64,000 nucleotides of DNA from Pedobacter sp. ASV28 (lineage in GTDB: Bacteria > Bacteroidota > Bacteroidia > Sphingobacteriales > Sphingobacteriaceae), in assembly GCF_016428855.1 (NCBI RefSeq), contig NZ_JAELTN010000018.1:1-64000 (forward strand). The letters are read 5' to 3'. Below, piece by piece: positions 43,761 to 52,400 of the stretch (its first letter is position 1; each line of letters opens with the position of its first letter). The notes beneath the pieces were generated by a model. The model saw only the letters and a program-made list of their open reading frames with translations, did not search any database and was not told where the DNA came from. The translations under genes and the position numbers were made by a program.

Positions 43761-43768
43761 TACTTTTG
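43761..43768 (+). promoter_or_regulatory. -7 box for rlmB
   Basis: TACTTTTG matches TAnnTTTG and ends 17 nt before the ATG at 43786. This argues against longer rlmB starts further upstream. Confidence 0.5.
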
Positions 43769-43785
43769 CAGCAGTAAATAAAAAT

Positions 43786-44553
43786 ATGGATAATTTTAGA
43801 AGACCACAGCGAATAAAAGAGAATAACGAGTTTGTATTTGGCATTAGAGCTGTAATTGAGGCCGTTAAAGCCGGACGGGATATAGAAACGATTTATTTAC
43901 AGCGAGGTCTTTCTGGTGATTTGTTTACAGAGCTTAAAACGTTGCTGCACGATACTTTAATTCCTTTAAATTCTGTTCCCATAGAGAAATTGAACAGGAT
44001 GTCGCAAAAGAACCATCAAGGTGTTATAGCGGTGATTTCTCCCATTACTTATCAGCATATAGAAGACCTCATTCCTTCCATATTTGAAAGAGGAGAGATT
44101 CCTCTCATATTGGTTTTAGATAGTGTAACCGATGTAAGGAATATGGGAGCCATTGCCAGAACGGCTGCATGTGTTGGCGTTCATGCTATTGTAGTGCCTT
44201 TAAAAAACGCGGCACAAATAAATGCTGATGCCATTAAGACATCGGCAGGTGCTCTGTTCACCATTCCGGTTTGTCGACACGCTAACCTACATAAAACATG
44301 TTTGTTTTTACAGGACAGTGGTTTGCAGATTGTGGCTTGTACAGAGAAAACAAATGAACTTATTTATGCACCTGATTATACTTTGCCTACTGCTGTAGTA
44401 ATGGGCTCGGAAGATGAAGGCATATCAAATGAATTATTGAGGGTGGCTAATCATCTTGCCAAGATACCAATGGCAGGAAAAATAGAATCCTTAAATGTTT
44501 CTGTTGCTGCTGGCGTTATCTTGTACGAAGCGGTAAGACAAAGAAACCTTTAG
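43786..44553 (+). CDS. rlmB: 23S rRNA (guanosine(2251)-2'-O)-methyltransferase RlmB (SpoU/TrmH family)
   Basis: The enzyme methylates the 2'-O of G2251 in the ribosomal P loop. The 255-residue protein has the substrate-binding N-domain (FVFGIRAVIEAVKAGRDIET, NHQGVIAVISP) and the SPOUT trefoil-knot domain with LVLDSVTDVRNMGAIARTAA, AVVMGSEDEGISNELLRVAN and IPMAGKIESLNVSVAAGVIL, all SpoU hallmarks. An open frame extends back to 43660, but the family N-terminus and the promoter box at 43761-43768 favour 43786. A hairpin at 44555-44587 follows. Confidence 0.93.
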   Translation: MDNFRRPQRIKENNEFVFGIRAVIEAVKAGRDIETIYLQRGLSGDLFTELKTLLHDTLIPLNSVPIEKLNRMSQKNHQGVIAVISPITYQHIEDLIPSIFERGEIPLILVLDSVTDVRNMGAIARTAACVGVHAIVVPLKNAAQINADAIKTSAGALFTIPVCRHANLHKTCLFLQDSGLQIVACTEKTNELIYAPDYTLPTAVVMGSEDEGISNELLRVANHLAKIPMAGKIESLNVSVAAGVILYEAVRQRNL

Positions 44554-44554
44554 T

Positions 44555-44587
44555 ATTTGGCGGAGTTATATAAACTTTCCGCCAAAT
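44555..44587 (+). terminator. Hairpin at the rlmB/guanylyltransferase convergence
   Basis: ATTTGGCGGA (44555-44564) pairs perfectly with TCCGCCAAAT (44578-44587) around a 13-nt loop. The right arm overlaps the last codons of the minus-strand gene. The downstream T-tract is weak, so efficiency is uncertain. Confidence 0.45.
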
Positions 44588-45657
44588 TTAGCTTTTACGT
44601 CTGCTACAATATTTTTTACATTTTGCTCTTCAGCTCTTGGGCATATAAGCAAGGTATTGTTTGATTCTACTATAATGTAATCATGTAGGTTTTGTAGGAT
44701 CACCAATTTCTCTTTGGGCACATTTACCATGCAATTAGATGAATCATACATCATGACCTGTTCTGAAGGAATAACGGCATTGCCTACATAATCCTTTTCT
44801 GCCATTTCATAAATAGAGGCCCAGGTCCCTAGGTCAGACCAGCCAAATTCTGAAGGGAGAACATATACGTTTTCGGCTTTTTCCATAATGCCAAAATCGA
44901 TGGAAATATTCGTGCATTGCAGATAGGTATTAGAAATGAATTGTTTCTCGTTGAGGGTATTATATATGGCCTTACCTGCCGCAAATAGCTCATGCATATC
45001 TGGGAGGTGTTTTTCAAAAGCCCTGTTTATGGCTTTTGCAGACCAAATGAAGATGCCTGCATTCCAAAGAAAATCACCGCTTTGTAGGAAAGACCTGGCC
45101 AGCTCCAAGTTGGGTTTTTCGGTAAAGGTTTTAACTTTATGTACCTCACTATTATCGGCTAAAACCTCATCGATATATTGTATATAGCCATAACCTGTAT
45201 CGGGTCTATTAGGTTTGATGCCTAAGGTAATTAGGCAATTATGTTTTGAGGCAGAAGCAATGGATTGCTCAATGGCTTCGATAAATGCGGCCTGATTGGC
45301 AATGGTATGGTCAGAGGGCGCGACTACGATGACAGCATTCGGGTTAATTTCTGCTATCTTCATTGAACCATAGGCAATGCAAGGAGCAGTGTTGCGCATC
45401 ATGGGCTCGGCTAATATCTGTTGTTCAGAAATACCTGCCAATTGTTCTTTAACCAGATTGGTATATATTTCATTGGTCACAATGAAAATATTTTCAGGAG
45501 GACATATTTTCAAGAACCTTTCATAGGTGCTTTGTATAAGTGTTTTTCCAATACCAAAAAAATCGATGAATTGTTTAGGGAATTCGGTTCTGCTTACTGG
45601 CCAAAAACGGCTGCCAACACCGCCGGCCATAATCAATGCATATTTATTCTTATCCAT
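44566..45657 (-). CDS. manC: Mannose-1-phosphate guanylyltransferase
   Basis: The enzyme makes GDP-mannose from mannose-1-phosphate and GTP for surface polysaccharides. The 363-residue protein starts ALIMAGGVGSRFWPVSRTEF with the PKQF motif, the nucleotidyltransferase signature, and continues with VIVVAPSDHTI, FTEKPNLELA and FLWNAGIFIW. It lacks the C-terminal phosphomannose isomerase domain of long ManC proteins. It lies 21 bp downstream of the arabinose-5-phosphate isomerase gene and has its own TATATTTG box in that gap. Confidence 0.94.
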   Translation of the reverse strand: MDKNKYALIMAGGVGSRFWPVSRTEFPKQFIDFFGIGKTLIQSTYERFLKICPPENIFIVTNEIYTNLVKEQLAGISEQQILAEPMMRNTAPCIAYGSMKIAEINPNAVIVVAPSDHTIANQAAFIEAIEQSIASASKHNCLITLGIKPNRPDTGYGYIQYIDEVLADNSEVHKVKTFTEKPNLELARSFLQSGDFLWNAGIFIWSAKAINRAFEKHLPDMHELFAAGKAIYNTLNEKQFISNTYLQCTNISIDFGIMEKAENVYVLPSEFGWSDLGTWASIYEMAEKDYVGNAVIPSEQVMMYDSSNCMVNVPKEKLVILQNLHDYIIVESNNTLLICPRAEEQNVKNIVADVKAKFGGKFI

Positions 45658-45665
45658 ACTTACAG

Positions 45666-45673
45666 CAAATATA
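45666..45673 (-). promoter_or_regulatory. -7 box for manC
   Basis: TATATTTG on the minus strand, 8 nt before the ATG at 45657, in the short gap after kdsD. Confidence 0.45.
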
Positions 45674-45678
45674 AAGTT

Positions 45679-46644
45679 TTAAACTATACCTTCTTGTAAA
45701 AGGTCATGTAGATGGATCAAACCATAATATTGGTTCTCTTTAGTAACCAAAATCTGGGTAATGTTGTTTTTTTTAATAATTTCTAATGCAAGTAGGGCCA
45801 GCTCGTCTTTGTCAATTGTTTTAGGAGCTTTATTCATTAGATCAACCGCTTTGATATTTTCGATGTTGGTATGGTTCTCCAGCATTCTTCTGATGTCCCC
45901 ATCGGTTATGATACCTAGAATTTTGTCATTTTCTATGACCACAACAGCACCCAGGCGATTTTTGCTGATCTCAATAATAATATCTTTTACTGGTGCCTGT
46001 AGAGATACCTTGGGCTTTTCATTTTTAGCAGCCAGATCTCCTGCTTTTAGGTAAAGGCGTTTTCCAAGGGCCCCTCCGGGATGATACTTTGCAAAATCGG
46101 TAGATTCAAACTTTCTGGCTTCCAACAAGCATATGGCTAAAGCATCGCCCATGGCTAATTGGGCTGTGGTACTGGTGGTTGGGGCAAGATTATGTGGGCA
46201 GGCCTCTTTTTCAACGCTGGTGTTTAGTATTAAATCTGCCTGTTTGGCCAGATCAGATTTGACATTGCCCAGCATTCCAATTAATTTATTGCCCGATAAT
46301 TTAAGTAGGGGAGCTAATAATTTAATTTCGGGCGTATTACCGCTTTTAGACAGACATAGTACTATATCATCTTTTTGTATCATGCCCAAATCTCCATGTA
46401 CAGCATCGGCAGCATGCATAAATATGGCGGGTGTTCCTGTCGAATTGAAGGTAGCCACTATCTTTTGCGCAATGATGGCACTTTTGCCAATTCCGGTTAC
46501 GATAACTCGGCCATTGCTGCTTAAAATCATGTTTACAGCGTCAATAAAATCATTATTGAGATGGTCAATGAGTTTGAGTATAGCTTCGGATTCTAGCTTA
46601 AAAGTAGAAATTGCCGAATCAATTATTGATTTTTTACTTTCCAA
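45679..46644 (-). CDS. kdsD: Arabinose-5-phosphate isomerase (KpsF/GutQ/KdsD family)
   Basis: The enzyme converts ribulose-5-phosphate to arabinose-5-phosphate, the first step of KDO synthesis for lipopolysaccharide. The 321-residue protein has an N-terminal SIS domain (VIVTGIGKSAIIAQKIVATF, LCLSKSGNTPEI) and two C-terminal CBS domains (VKDIIIEISKNRLGAVVVIE, GIITDGDIRRML, then VDLMNKAPKTIDKDELALLA). The start is TTG at 46644; a TAATTTTG box lies 36 nt upstream. kdsA, the next KDO enzyme, lies 2.4 kb away beyond recQ. Confidence 0.94.
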   Translation of the reverse strand: MESKKSIIDSAISTFKLESEAILKLIDHLNNDFIDAVNMILSSNGRVIVTGIGKSAIIAQKIVATFNSTGTPAIFMHAADAVHGDLGMIQKDDIVLCLSKSGNTPEIKLLAPLLKLSGNKLIGMLGNVKSDLAKQADLILNTSVEKEACPHNLAPTTSTTAQLAMGDALAICLLEARKFESTDFAKYHPGGALGKRLYLKAGDLAAKNEKPKVSLQAPVKDIIIEISKNRLGAVVVIENDKILGIITDGDIRRMLENHTNIENIKAVDLMNKAPKTIDKDELALLALEIIKKNNITQILVTKENQYYGLIHLHDLLQEGIV

Positions 46645-46680
46645 AGAGAATTTATTAGTAAATTAATACTTTAATTACTG

Positions 46681-46688
46681 CAAAATTA
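46681..46688 (-). promoter_or_regulatory. -7 box for kdsD
   Basis: TAATTTTG on the minus strand, 36 nt before the TTG start at 46644, in the divergent kdsD-recQ region. Confidence 0.45.
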
Positions 46689-46731
46689 TGTTATTTTGAA
46701 CAATAATAGCACACAATATTCAATACAAAAA

Positions 46732-48921
46732 ATGGACGTTAAAAAGTCTTTATTTGATAACCTGCAAACTTTCTTCGGATTCGATAATTTTAAGGGTGAT
46801 CAAGAATCAATCATAACCAATATTTTAGAGGGCAAAAATACTTTTGTAATCATGCCAACAGGTGGAGGTAAATCGATCTGCTACCAGCTGCCTGCTTTAA
46901 TGAGTGAAGGAACTGCTATTGTCATATCACCATTAATTGCCCTGATGAAAAATCAGGTTGATCAGATCAGGGCGTTTGGAGGAAGTGATAGTATAGCCCA
47001 TTTTTTAAACTCATCATTAAACAAATCGGAAATCAATCAGGTGAAGACCGATTTATTGGATGGACATACCAAATTACTTTATGTAGCACCTGAATCATTG
47101 GCCAAACAAGAGAACGTCGAATTTTTGAGGTTATTGAAGATCTCTTTTGTTGCCGTCGATGAGGCACATTGTATTTCTGAATGGGGACATGATTTCAGAC
47201 CAGAATACCGTAAGATCAGACAGGTAATTGCTAATTTGGGAAATGGTATTCCAATTATTGCGCTAACGGCTACTGCTACGCCCAAGGTACAACAAGACAT
47301 TATCAAAAATTTACAAATGACGGATGCTACATTGTTTAAGTCGTCATTTAATCGACCTAATCTGTTTTATGAGATTAGACCTAAGCGTAATATTACCAAA
47401 GAAATTATCAAGTATATTAAATATAATCCAGGGAAATCTGGAATTATTTATTGTTTAAGTAGGAAGAAAGTCGAAGAGGTGGCTGATGCCTTAAACATTA
47501 ACGGCATAAAGGCTTTGCCTTATCACGCAGGTTTGGAGCCTAAAGTGAGGGCCGATACACAGGATAAATTCTTGATGGAGGATGTAGGGGTGATTGTAGC
47601 CACAATTGCATTTGGAATGGGGATAGATAAACCAGATGTGCGCTTTGTTATTCATCATGATATACCAAAGAGTATGGAAGGCTATTATCAGGAAACTGGA
47701 AGGGCTGGCCGAGATGGAGGAGAAGGGGTTTGTATTGCCTTTTATGCGCAAAAAGATGTAGATAAGCTGGCTAAATTCATGAAAGACAAGCCTGTTTCTG
47801 AACGTGAGATTGGTACCCAAATTCTTAAAGAGGTAATCGATTACGCCGAATCATCAGTTTGTAGAAGAAAGCAAATATTACACTATTTCGGAGAGAATTT
47901 TAACGAAACAGGCTGTAACTGCATGTGTGATAATTGTAAAAAGCCAAAACAACAGTTTGAAGCGGAACCATACCTATTAACCTTATTAAAACTAATAGAG
48001 TCTACCGGCGAAAAATTTGATGATAGCCACCTGCTGAATATTTTCATGGGCCATGAAACAGCCCAAACCATTGCTTATGAGCAAAATAAATTGGTAGAGT
48101 TTGGTTCAGGTAAAACAGATGGCGAAATTTTGTGGAAATCGTTATTAAGACAAGCAATTTTAAATAACTTTTTGGCAAAGGATATTGATAATTACGGCCT
48201 GCTTAAACTGACCAAGATAGGTCGGGATTTTATTGAGAGCCCATATAACCTTAAGTTCATCTTGAATGAAATTGTTGAAACGGTAAATGATGACGATGAG
48301 GAAGATGTTAAACAAGGAACAGGGGCCTTGGATACACAGTTGTTACAACTGTTAAAGGAACTCAGGAAGAAAATTGCAAAACAAAAAAACGTTCCTCCAT
48401 TTGTGGTCTTCCAAGATCCTTCTTTAGAGGAAATGTGTACGCATTATCCAATCACGAATGATGAACTGAAACAGATATCAGGGGTTGGGCATGGCAAAGC
48501 ATTGAAGTTTGGAGGACCTTTTATCGAACTGATCAAAAAATATGTCGAAGATAATGACATTGATCGTCCGGTAGATATGGTAATCAAAACTCAGGCTAAT
48601 AAATCGGCATTAAAAGTTTCCATTATTCAGAATATAGATAGACAGATTGGTCTAGAAGATATTGCCAGGTCAAAAGGCATCACCTATTTCGATATCCTTA
48701 AAGAAGTGGAAGCCATTGTAAACTCTGGCACTAAACTTAATCTGACCTATTACGTGGACGAGACCATTGACGAAGATAGGCAAGATGAAGTATTTGATTA
48801 TTTCCGATCTGCAGATTCTGATTCTATTGATGAAGCTTTAAGAGAATTGGGAGAAGCGGACTACACAAGAGAAGAAATACAATTGATGCGTATTAAATTT
48901 ATGTCTGAACTTGGAAATTAA
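46732..48921 (+). CDS. recQ: ATP-dependent DNA helicase RecQ
   Basis: RecQ unwinds DNA 3' to 5' in recombination repair. The 729-residue protein has Walker A IMPTGGGKSICYQLPAL, the DEAH box VAVDEAHCISEWGHDFRP, LTATATPKVQ and HHDIPKSMEGYYQETGRAGR. The zinc site (CRRKQILHYF, CNCMCDNCKK), an RQC winged helix, an HRDC domain (about 540-610) and a C-terminal helix-turn-helix extension follow, as is usual for Bacteroidota RecQ. An in-frame TTG exists at 46696; ATG 46732 is preferred because the family starts near MDVKKSLFDNL. It is divergent from kdsD. Confidence 0.95.
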   Translation: MDVKKSLFDNLQTFFGFDNFKGDQESIITNILEGKNTFVIMPTGGGKSICYQLPALMSEGTAIVISPLIALMKNQVDQIRAFGGSDSIAHFLNSSLNKSEINQVKTDLLDGHTKLLYVAPESLAKQENVEFLRLLKISFVAVDEAHCISEWGHDFRPEYRKIRQVIANLGNGIPIIALTATATPKVQQDIIKNLQMTDATLFKSSFNRPNLFYEIRPKRNITKEIIKYIKYNPGKSGIIYCLSRKKVEEVADALNINGIKALPYHAGLEPKVRADTQDKFLMEDVGVIVATIAFGMGIDKPDVRFVIHHDIPKSMEGYYQETGRAGRDGGEGVCIAFYAQKDVDKLAKFMKDKPVSEREIGTQILKEVIDYAESSVCRRKQILHYFGENFNETGCNCMCDNCKKPKQQFEAEPYLLTLLKLIESTGEKFDDSHLLNIFMGHETAQTIAYEQNKLVEFGSGKTDGEILWKSLLRQAILNNFLAKDIDNYGLLKLTKIGRDFIESPYNLKFILNEIVETVNDDDEEDVKQGTGALDTQLLQLLKELRKKIAKQKNVPPFVVFQDPSLEEMCTHYPITNDELKQISGVGHGKALKFGGPFIELIKKYVEDNDIDRPVDMVIKTQANKSALKVSIIQNIDRQIGLEDIARSKGITYFDILKEVEAIVNSGTKLNLTYYVDETIDEDRQDEVFDYFRSADSDSIDEALRELGEADYTREEIQLMRIKFMSELGN

Positions 48922-48960
48922 TTACAGATTGTGGAGCTAGTATTTATTATCTCCACATCC

Positions 48961-49036
48961 TGCTCTTTAAGTTTTGATACTCGCATCCTTATGCTCACAT
49001 CTTGATACTTGATATTAAAATACTGATACTCTATAT
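48961..49036. repeat. Quasi-repeats of TTGATACT upstream of kdsA
   Basis: The gap before kdsA contains several near-copies of TTGATACT (at about 48973, 49002, 49010 and 49024) with spacer words of similar type. A matching word set occurs at 54406-54478 between lepA and folD. Confidence 0.5.
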
Positions 49037-49041
49037 TAAAC

Positions 49042-49854
49042 ATGATAAACTACTTAGATAAATTAAAACATACAGATACGGATAATTTTTTTTTAATGGC
49101 GGGGCCATGTGCTATTGAGGGAGAAGACATTGCCTTGCGCATAGCAGAGAAAATTGTAAGTATAACCGATAAACTGAATATCCCTTATATTTTTAAGGGC
49201 TCCTACCGTAAAGCAAACAGAAGTAAGGGAAGTTCCTTCACAGGAATAGGAGATGAGAAGGCATTGAAGATTTTGGAGAAGGTAGGAAAAGAATTTAACG
49301 TGCCTACCGTTACTGATATTCATGAAAGTAAGGAGGCGGCTATGGCAGCTGCTTATGTAGATGTACTTCAGATCCCTGCATTTTTATGTCGCCAGACCGA
49401 TTTGTTAATTGCAGCTGCAGAGACAGATAAAGTGGTAAATGTAAAAAAAGGCCAATTTCTTTCTGCAGGTTCCATGAAATTTGCCGTAGATAAGATAAAG
49501 GACGCTGGGAATGATAAGGTGATTTTAACGGATAGGGGAAATACATTTGGATACCAAGACTTAATAGTAGATTATAGGGGGTTACCAGAAATGCAAAGTT
49601 TCGGCGTACCTGTAGTTATGGACTGTACCCACTCCCTGCAGCAACCAAACCAAAGTAGCGGAGTAACTGGAGGTAAACCAGAATTGATCACTACCATTGC
49701 CAAAGCTGCTATTGCGGTGGGTGCTGATGGTTTATTCATAGAAACACATCCAGATCCGGCAAATGCAAAATCTGATGGAGCCAATATGTTGAATTTAGCA
49801 TTGCTAGAAGAACTATTGACCAAATTGGTCAGAATTAGGCAGGCGGTAATCTAA
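49042..49854 (+). CDS. kdsA: 3-deoxy-8-phosphooctulonate synthase (KdsA)
   Basis: KdsA condenses arabinose-5-phosphate with PEP to KDO-8-phosphate for the lipid A inner core. The 270-residue protein has FFLMAGPCAIEGEDIALRIA, FKGSYRKANRSKGSSF, VLQIPAFLCRQTDLLIAAAE, TDRGNTFGYQDLIVD and MDCTHSLQQPN, all KdsA hallmarks. The NANRSS variant is here KANRSKGSS. The metal-ligand Cys of some KdsA types is not evident in the N-terminal part beyond GPCAIE. Its substrate comes from the kdsD product encoded nearby. Confidence 0.96.
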   Translation: MINYLDKLKHTDTDNFFLMAGPCAIEGEDIALRIAEKIVSITDKLNIPYIFKGSYRKANRSKGSSFTGIGDEKALKILEKVGKEFNVPTVTDIHESKEAAMAAAYVDVLQIPAFLCRQTDLLIAAAETDKVVNVKKGQFLSAGSMKFAVDKIKDAGNDKVILTDRGNTFGYQDLIVDYRGLPEMQSFGVPVVMDCTHSLQQPNQSSGVTGGKPELITTIAKAAIAVGADGLFIETHPDPANAKSDGANMLNLALLEELLTKLVRIRQAVI

Positions 49855-49887
49855 TTTAAGGAGTGTCAATGTTGGCCTTAAGTCTCT

Positions 49888-49918
49888 AATTCACTTGTCT
49901 ATGGTAACCAAGTGAATT
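49888..49918. other. Perfect 10-bp inverted repeat after kdsA
   Basis: AATTCACTTG (49888-49897) and CAAGTGAATT (49909-49918) flank an 11-nt loop, 33 bp after the kdsA stop. No T-tract follows, so it may be a protective 3' hairpin or a binding site. Confidence 0.45.
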
Positions 49919-50003
49919 GGAGCTCGCAAAGGAAAGATATTTTTGTACGCCTTCTTGAAAATCAATTAAGGGACAAAGAAAAGGATAGGCAATACATAAA
50001 CAA

Positions 50004-50422
50004 CTAAATCCTATAATAGTCGGCTATCCAGTTTATTACGACTTTTTTTATTTCATTTGGCAATAGCTGTTCTTTTATCTTCCTTTCGACTAGGGAAATA
50101 AATTCATCGTCACTGGCAAGGCGAAGTGCTAATATTTGTCCCATTTTTGAATTACTTGGTAAGGTTTTTCCGGTAAGAGTGTAATAACGTAATCTCTCTT
50201 CAGTTCTGGCTATCCTATCTTGTACGCCTAAAGCAAAATAACGGGCAAATGCAGCAGCTACCCCCGATGAGTAAAAATACAAGGCACATTAAGCCATACA
50301 TTACATCTGAATAATGTGTGAAATTAATGATGGCTATTGCCAAACCGATTAAGATAAGAGGTAAAATAATAAAATGGAAGGGAATACTATACCTTTTGTG
50401 GTTTTTATAATTTTTATCCCAT
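50004..50422 (-). pseudogene. DUF6526-like membrane protein gene broken by two +1 G indels
   Basis: The C-terminal part is open from 50004 to about 50282 (RIARTEERLRYYTLTGKTLP, GQILALRLASDDEFISLVER, VINWIADYYRI). Upstream, a different frame encodes NYKNHKRYSIPFHFIILPLI and a second membrane segment ending at LVFLLIG. One G too many in the run of five at 50261-50265 separates the two frames. The N-terminal frame also lacks a start: ATGGGAT at 50416-50422 would give MDKNYKNH with one G fewer. Removing both bases restores about 138 residues, the usual length of DUF6526, a Bacteroidota membrane family of unknown function. It may be a true pseudogene or two homopolymer errors. It lies 4 bp after the PorE-like gene. 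Confidence 0.7.
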
Positions 50423-50426
50423 TTTT

Positions 50427-52337
50427 TTAGACTTTGGTAATGATAAATTCTGTTCTTCTGTTCAGTTGTCTTCCTTCTTCGGTGGTATTGTTAAACTTAG
50501 GCTTACTTTCTCCATAACCTTTGAAAGTTAATTGTTTACTTTCTATGCCATTTTTAATCAAAAAATCATAAACTGCCTTTGCACGGTTTTCAGATAGTTT
50601 TTGGTTGGCTTTTACATCGCCTACATCATCGGTGTGTCCCTGAATTTCAATAACGATATTAGGATTGCTCTTTATCAGTTCAGTTAATAAATTGAGTTCT
50701 ATGAGAGAGGCAGGTAAAAGTTCGTATTTGTTGGTATCAAAAAATACATTGTTCAGCATCACATTACTGCCTACGTTTATTTTATCTAGCAATATTTCAA
50801 ATTCCAATGGCTTATTGGCATCTGAATTTTTAATGTCGAAGTGTTTGGAATATAACATATAGCCATTGGCCATCACATTGAATGAATACTTTTCATCGGT
50901 GGGCATCACAGCCATAAAATCACCTGTAGCTTTATCGGTATATTCATTATAGGCAGCTTCTTGCTTATTTAAATTAATAATCAGCACCGAGGCTTCCAGC
51001 GTTTCTTTAGTTTCTTTGTCCTTGATGATACCTTTTACATAGGTAACTGGAAGGGGTTTTAAGGCTTCAGGAAGCTTAAAACGATAAATATCTACATCAC
51101 CAAAACCACCTTTTAAATCTGAGGAGAATAAGCCTTCTTTGCCATCGGCACTTACAATGAAACCAAATTCGTCATTAAAGGTATTGATGGGGTAGCCTAA
51201 ATTAACAGCTTTTGAGAAAGTGCCATCTTCTTGCAAGCGACTGTAAAAAATATCTTTATTACCTAATCCAGGCCAACCATCAGAAGAAAAATAAAGTGTT
51301 TTTCCATCAGCATGTATAAATGGAGCAGCTTCATCATAGGGCGTATTTACATTGGGTCCCAAATTTACAGGGGCTGCCCAGTGCCCATCATCGTCAAGTG
51401 AAGATTTCCATATGTCGTAACCACCATATCCACCAGGCCTATTGCTCAAAAAATATAATGTACTGCCATCTGGGCTGATAGAGGGTTGTGATTCCCAGTT
51501 TTCAGAGTTCACTTTGTCGCCCAGGTTGAGGGGCTTGCTCCAATCATTGCCCTCTTTTTTACAAACATAGATGTCGCATCTGCCTAAACCATCAGGTCGG
51601 TTACATCCGGTAAAGAAGAGGTATCTGCCATCTGGAGATATAGATTGTGCCCCTTCATTATAATTAGGCGTATTGATATTATCACTTAAAGGAACAGCTT
51701 TCTGCCATTCATTATTTTTTTTGGTTGAAGTATAGAAATCTTCATTTCCTTTTATATTTCTGGTAAAAATGATCGTTTGTCCATCGGCAGTTAGCGCAGG
51801 GAAATAGTCCCTGTATTCACTATTGATATAATAGCCCATATTAAAGGGCTCATACGGAACGGGATTTTTAATGGCCACGAGAGAGAAATTACAATCATTG
51901 ATGTATTTATGCGCTTTGTCGATGTATTTTTTATCTACATTAACATTCTTTTGAAGAAAAAGCTCAAAATTTCGTTTAGCCTGTTCATAATCTCCAGTCT
52001 GTAATTCGGTCTCTGCCAAAGTATAATACAGGCTAAAATCTTCTACTGGGGCAGCGGCAATGGCCTTTCTGTAATTTTCTTTAGCCTTATCTATAATTCT
52101 TAACCTTCTGTAGATATCACCTAATTGTAAATAGGCCTTTTGAAATTTAGGGTCGAGCGTAACAGCAAGGTTGAGGTTTTTAAGTGCTTCGTCAAAAATA
52201 TTCTGTCTAACGAATTGCTGGGCATCATCATAACTACTTTGTGCTTTTTTTACCAAAGATTGTCCATAAACTAGATTGGCACAAAAAAGAAGGATCAATA
52301 AAAAGCAACTACGCATACATCTAAAGTAAAAATCCAT
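50427..52337 (-). CDS. PorE-like OmpA family protein (TPR + beta-propeller + OmpA)
   Basis: The 636-residue protein has a signal peptide (MRSCFLLILLFCANLVYGQ within residues 8-26), TPR repeats (about 30-150), a WD40/PD40-type beta-propeller (about 165-420; blades with SPDGRYLFFTGCNRP, SISPDGSTLYFLSNRPGGYG, HADGKTLYFSSDG), a carboxypeptidase-regulatory-like domain (about 430-515) and a C-terminal OmpA domain (about 525-636: IEIQGHTDDVGDVKANQKLS, RAKAVYDFLI). This order is that of PorE, the peptidoglycan-associated periplasmic part of type IX secretion systems. It may anchor the machinery or cargo to murein. An alternative start at 52316 gives a more typical signal peptide. Confidence 0.88.
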   Translation of the reverse strand: MDFYFRCMRSCFLLILLFCANLVYGQSLVKKAQSSYDDAQQFVRQNIFDEALKNLNLAVTLDPKFQKAYLQLGDIYRRLRIIDKAKENYRKAIAAAPVEDFSLYYTLAETELQTGDYEQAKRNFELFLQKNVNVDKKYIDKAHKYINDCNFSLVAIKNPVPYEPFNMGYYINSEYRDYFPALTADGQTIIFTRNIKGNEDFYTSTKKNNEWQKAVPLSDNINTPNYNEGAQSISPDGRYLFFTGCNRPDGLGRCDIYVCKKEGNDWSKPLNLGDKVNSENWESQPSISPDGSTLYFLSNRPGGYGGYDIWKSSLDDDGHWAAPVNLGPNVNTPYDEAAPFIHADGKTLYFSSDGWPGLGNKDIFYSRLQEDGTFSKAVNLGYPINTFNDEFGFIVSADGKEGLFSSDLKGGFGDVDIYRFKLPEALKPLPVTYVKGIIKDKETKETLEASVLIINLNKQEAAYNEYTDKATGDFMAVMPTDEKYSFNVMANGYMLYSKHFDIKNSDANKPLEFEILLDKINVGSNVMLNNVFFDTNKYELLPASLIELNLLTELIKSNPNIVIEIQGHTDDVGDVKANQKLSENRAKAVYDFLIKNGIESKQLTFKGYGESKPKFNNTTEEGRQLNRRTEFIITKV

Positions 52338-52400
52338 GATTTATAGAAATTTAGCTAAGCAAGTTACAAACAATTAGCAATTAACCAATTAATCAAAAAA

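Noticed and set aside
43660..43785. 42-codon upstream extension of rlmB
   Set aside because: The extension has no similarity to RlmB N-termini and contains the TACTTTTG box at 43761-43768, so it is probably leader DNA.
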